Assembly: GCA_027030435.1 (NCBI GenBank)
Contig: JALVEX010000416.1
Coordinates: forward strand, 1 to 6,880
Reading direction: 5' to 3'
Length of the DNA: 6,880 nt
DNA from: Paracoccaceae bacterium
Lineage (GTDB): Bacteria; Pseudomonadota; Alphaproteobacteria; Rhodobacterales; Rhodobacteraceae
The position numbers and the translations under genes were made by a program. A model generated the notes under the pieces. It saw nothing but the letters and a program-made list of their open reading frames with translations. It was not told the origin of the DNA and searched no databases. Of the stretch, positions 6,389-6,880 are shown one piece after another (within the stretch, counting starts at the first letter, position 1; each line of letters starts with the position of its first letter).

Positions 6389-6679
6389 TCAATCCTCGTT
6401 GATATCCTTTTCCCAGATCTTCACATGGCCCCGGGATTTCGGAAAGAGCCATTGCAGAAGGAACCACGAGACAAGGGAAAGCAGGGCAAAGACCACAAGC
6501 GTCAGCGGCAGGCTGTGGATTGCCCCTTCCGGGCCGATCACGCCAGCCCACACAAGAGCCCCCGTGAGCGCTGCGCCGAAGGCGAAGCCGAGCAGCACGA
6601 AGAAGGGCGCGAGCATCTCGAGTATTGCCAGCACCAGTGCCGCCGCCATCCATGCCCACCATGTGGCCCAGAGGCTCAT
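6389..6679 (-). CDS. Short NfeD-like inner-membrane protein
   Basis: 96-residue protein with about three hydrophobic helices (residues ~7-24, ~26-48, ~58-79) and a short charged C-terminus (SRGHVKIWEKDINED). The E21-x3-P25 element with LGFAFGAALTG (30-40) is the NfeD/YbbJ-type membrane pattern. Standard NfeD proteins of about 150 residues end in a soluble OB-fold that contacts the SPFH partner; here the protein stops just after the last helix, so that domain is absent. The start codon overlaps the stop of the upstream SPFH gene (ATGA), with AAGG-type purines in front, so the two are translationally coupled and presumably act together in the membrane. Membership in the NfeD family is inferred from context and the short motif. 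Confidence 0.8.
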   Translation of the reverse strand: MSLWATWWAWMAAALVLAILEMLAPFFVLLGFAFGAALTGALVWAGVIGPEGAIHSLPLTLVVFALLSLVSWFLLQWLFPKSRGHVKIWEKDINED

Positions 6680-6880
6680 TGCGCCTTGCCTTTCAGCAGA
6701 TTGAAAGCCTCGCCAAAGGCATCGATGGCGCTCGAGGGCAGGATGATCGTCTGTTTGCCCTGGCCCTGGCCGACGGCCGTCAGCGCCTCGACCTGCTTCA
6801 GCGCCACCTGGTATTGCGCCGCCTCGATTCCGTTTTCCTTGATCGCCTTGGCCACCACCTGTGTTGCATAGGCCTCGGCA
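6676..6880 (-). CDS. SPFH/band-7 (stomatin/paraslipin-like) protein, C-terminal end only
   Basis: Only the last 67 complete codons lie in the window; the frame is open through the right edge. The visible part, AEAYATQVVAKAIKENGIEAAQYQVALKQ... then VEALTAVGQGQGKQTIILPSSAIDAFGEAF, matches the C-terminal region of bacterial stomatin/paraslipin proteins: the end of the Ala/Glu-rich coiled coil, an 'xxALxxV...xxK.I.LPS' strand and a short amphipathic tail. These proteins form oligomers in membrane microdomains and usually pair with an NfeD partner. The next gene, overlapping by 4 nt, is NfeD-like, which supports the call. The GTG at 6858 is an internal Val codon, not a start. Confidence 0.85.
   Translation of the reverse strand, partial: AEAYATQVVAKAIKENGIEAAQYQVALKQVEALTAVGQGQGKQTIILPSSAIDAFGEAFNLLKGKAQ

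Overview
The window is dense, GC-rich DNA of alphaproteobacterial, most likely Rhodobacterales (Rhodobacter/Roseobacter-type), character. The clues are the gene order E2o - MAPEG protein - dihydrolipoamide dehydrogenase, a Rhodobacterales-style intergenic repeat between the MAPEG and lpdA genes, a FYDLN-acid (TIGR02300) protein, an NnrS-family gene, and a CCA-encoding tRNA-Ala. Codon use looks uniform, with strong G/C preference at third positions, and nothing suggests a recent mobile element. I see no transposase, integrase, CRISPR array or phage gene.

Layout. (1) Positions 2-4253, plus strand: the 3' end of the 2-oxoglutarate dehydrogenase cluster. It holds odhB/sucB (E2, cut at the left edge), a small four-helix MAPEG membrane protein, a 112-bp gap filled by a double-hairpin repeat, lpdA (E3), and an NnrS-family membrane protein whose start overlaps the lpdA stop. 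(2) Positions 4262-5657, minus strand: a YgjP-type zinc hydrolase followed after 31 bp by a GntR/FCD transcription regulator. The gap between them carries a perfect palindrome that looks like an operator. (3) Positions 5814-6143, plus strand: a small FYDLN-acid protein with a highly acidic tail. (4) Positions 6230-6305, plus strand: tRNA-Ala(GGC), with a plausible promoter just upstream. (5) Positions 6389-6880, minus strand: the 3' end of an SPFH/band-7 gene (cut at the right edge) coupled through an ATGA overlap to a short NfeD-like membrane protein.

How they work together. E2 and E3 are core subunits of the TCA-cycle 2-oxoglutarate dehydrogenase complex; E1 presumably lies left of the window. 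NnrS proteins are linked to nitric-oxide stress, and lipoamide enzymes are recognised targets of reactive nitrogen species, so the lpdA/nnrS overlap may have functional meaning (inference). The SPFH-NfeD pair is a common membrane-microdomain module. The rest is ordinary housekeeping or regulatory content.

No clearly new multi-gene system is evident. The points most worth a second look are the GntR protein with two altered metal-ligand positions and its start-site palindromes, the FYDLN protein that has lost its zinc-ribbon cysteines, the NfeD protein without an OB-fold, the lpdA-nnrS overlap, and the intergenic double-hairpin repeat. No gene-free stretch exceeds 160 bp.
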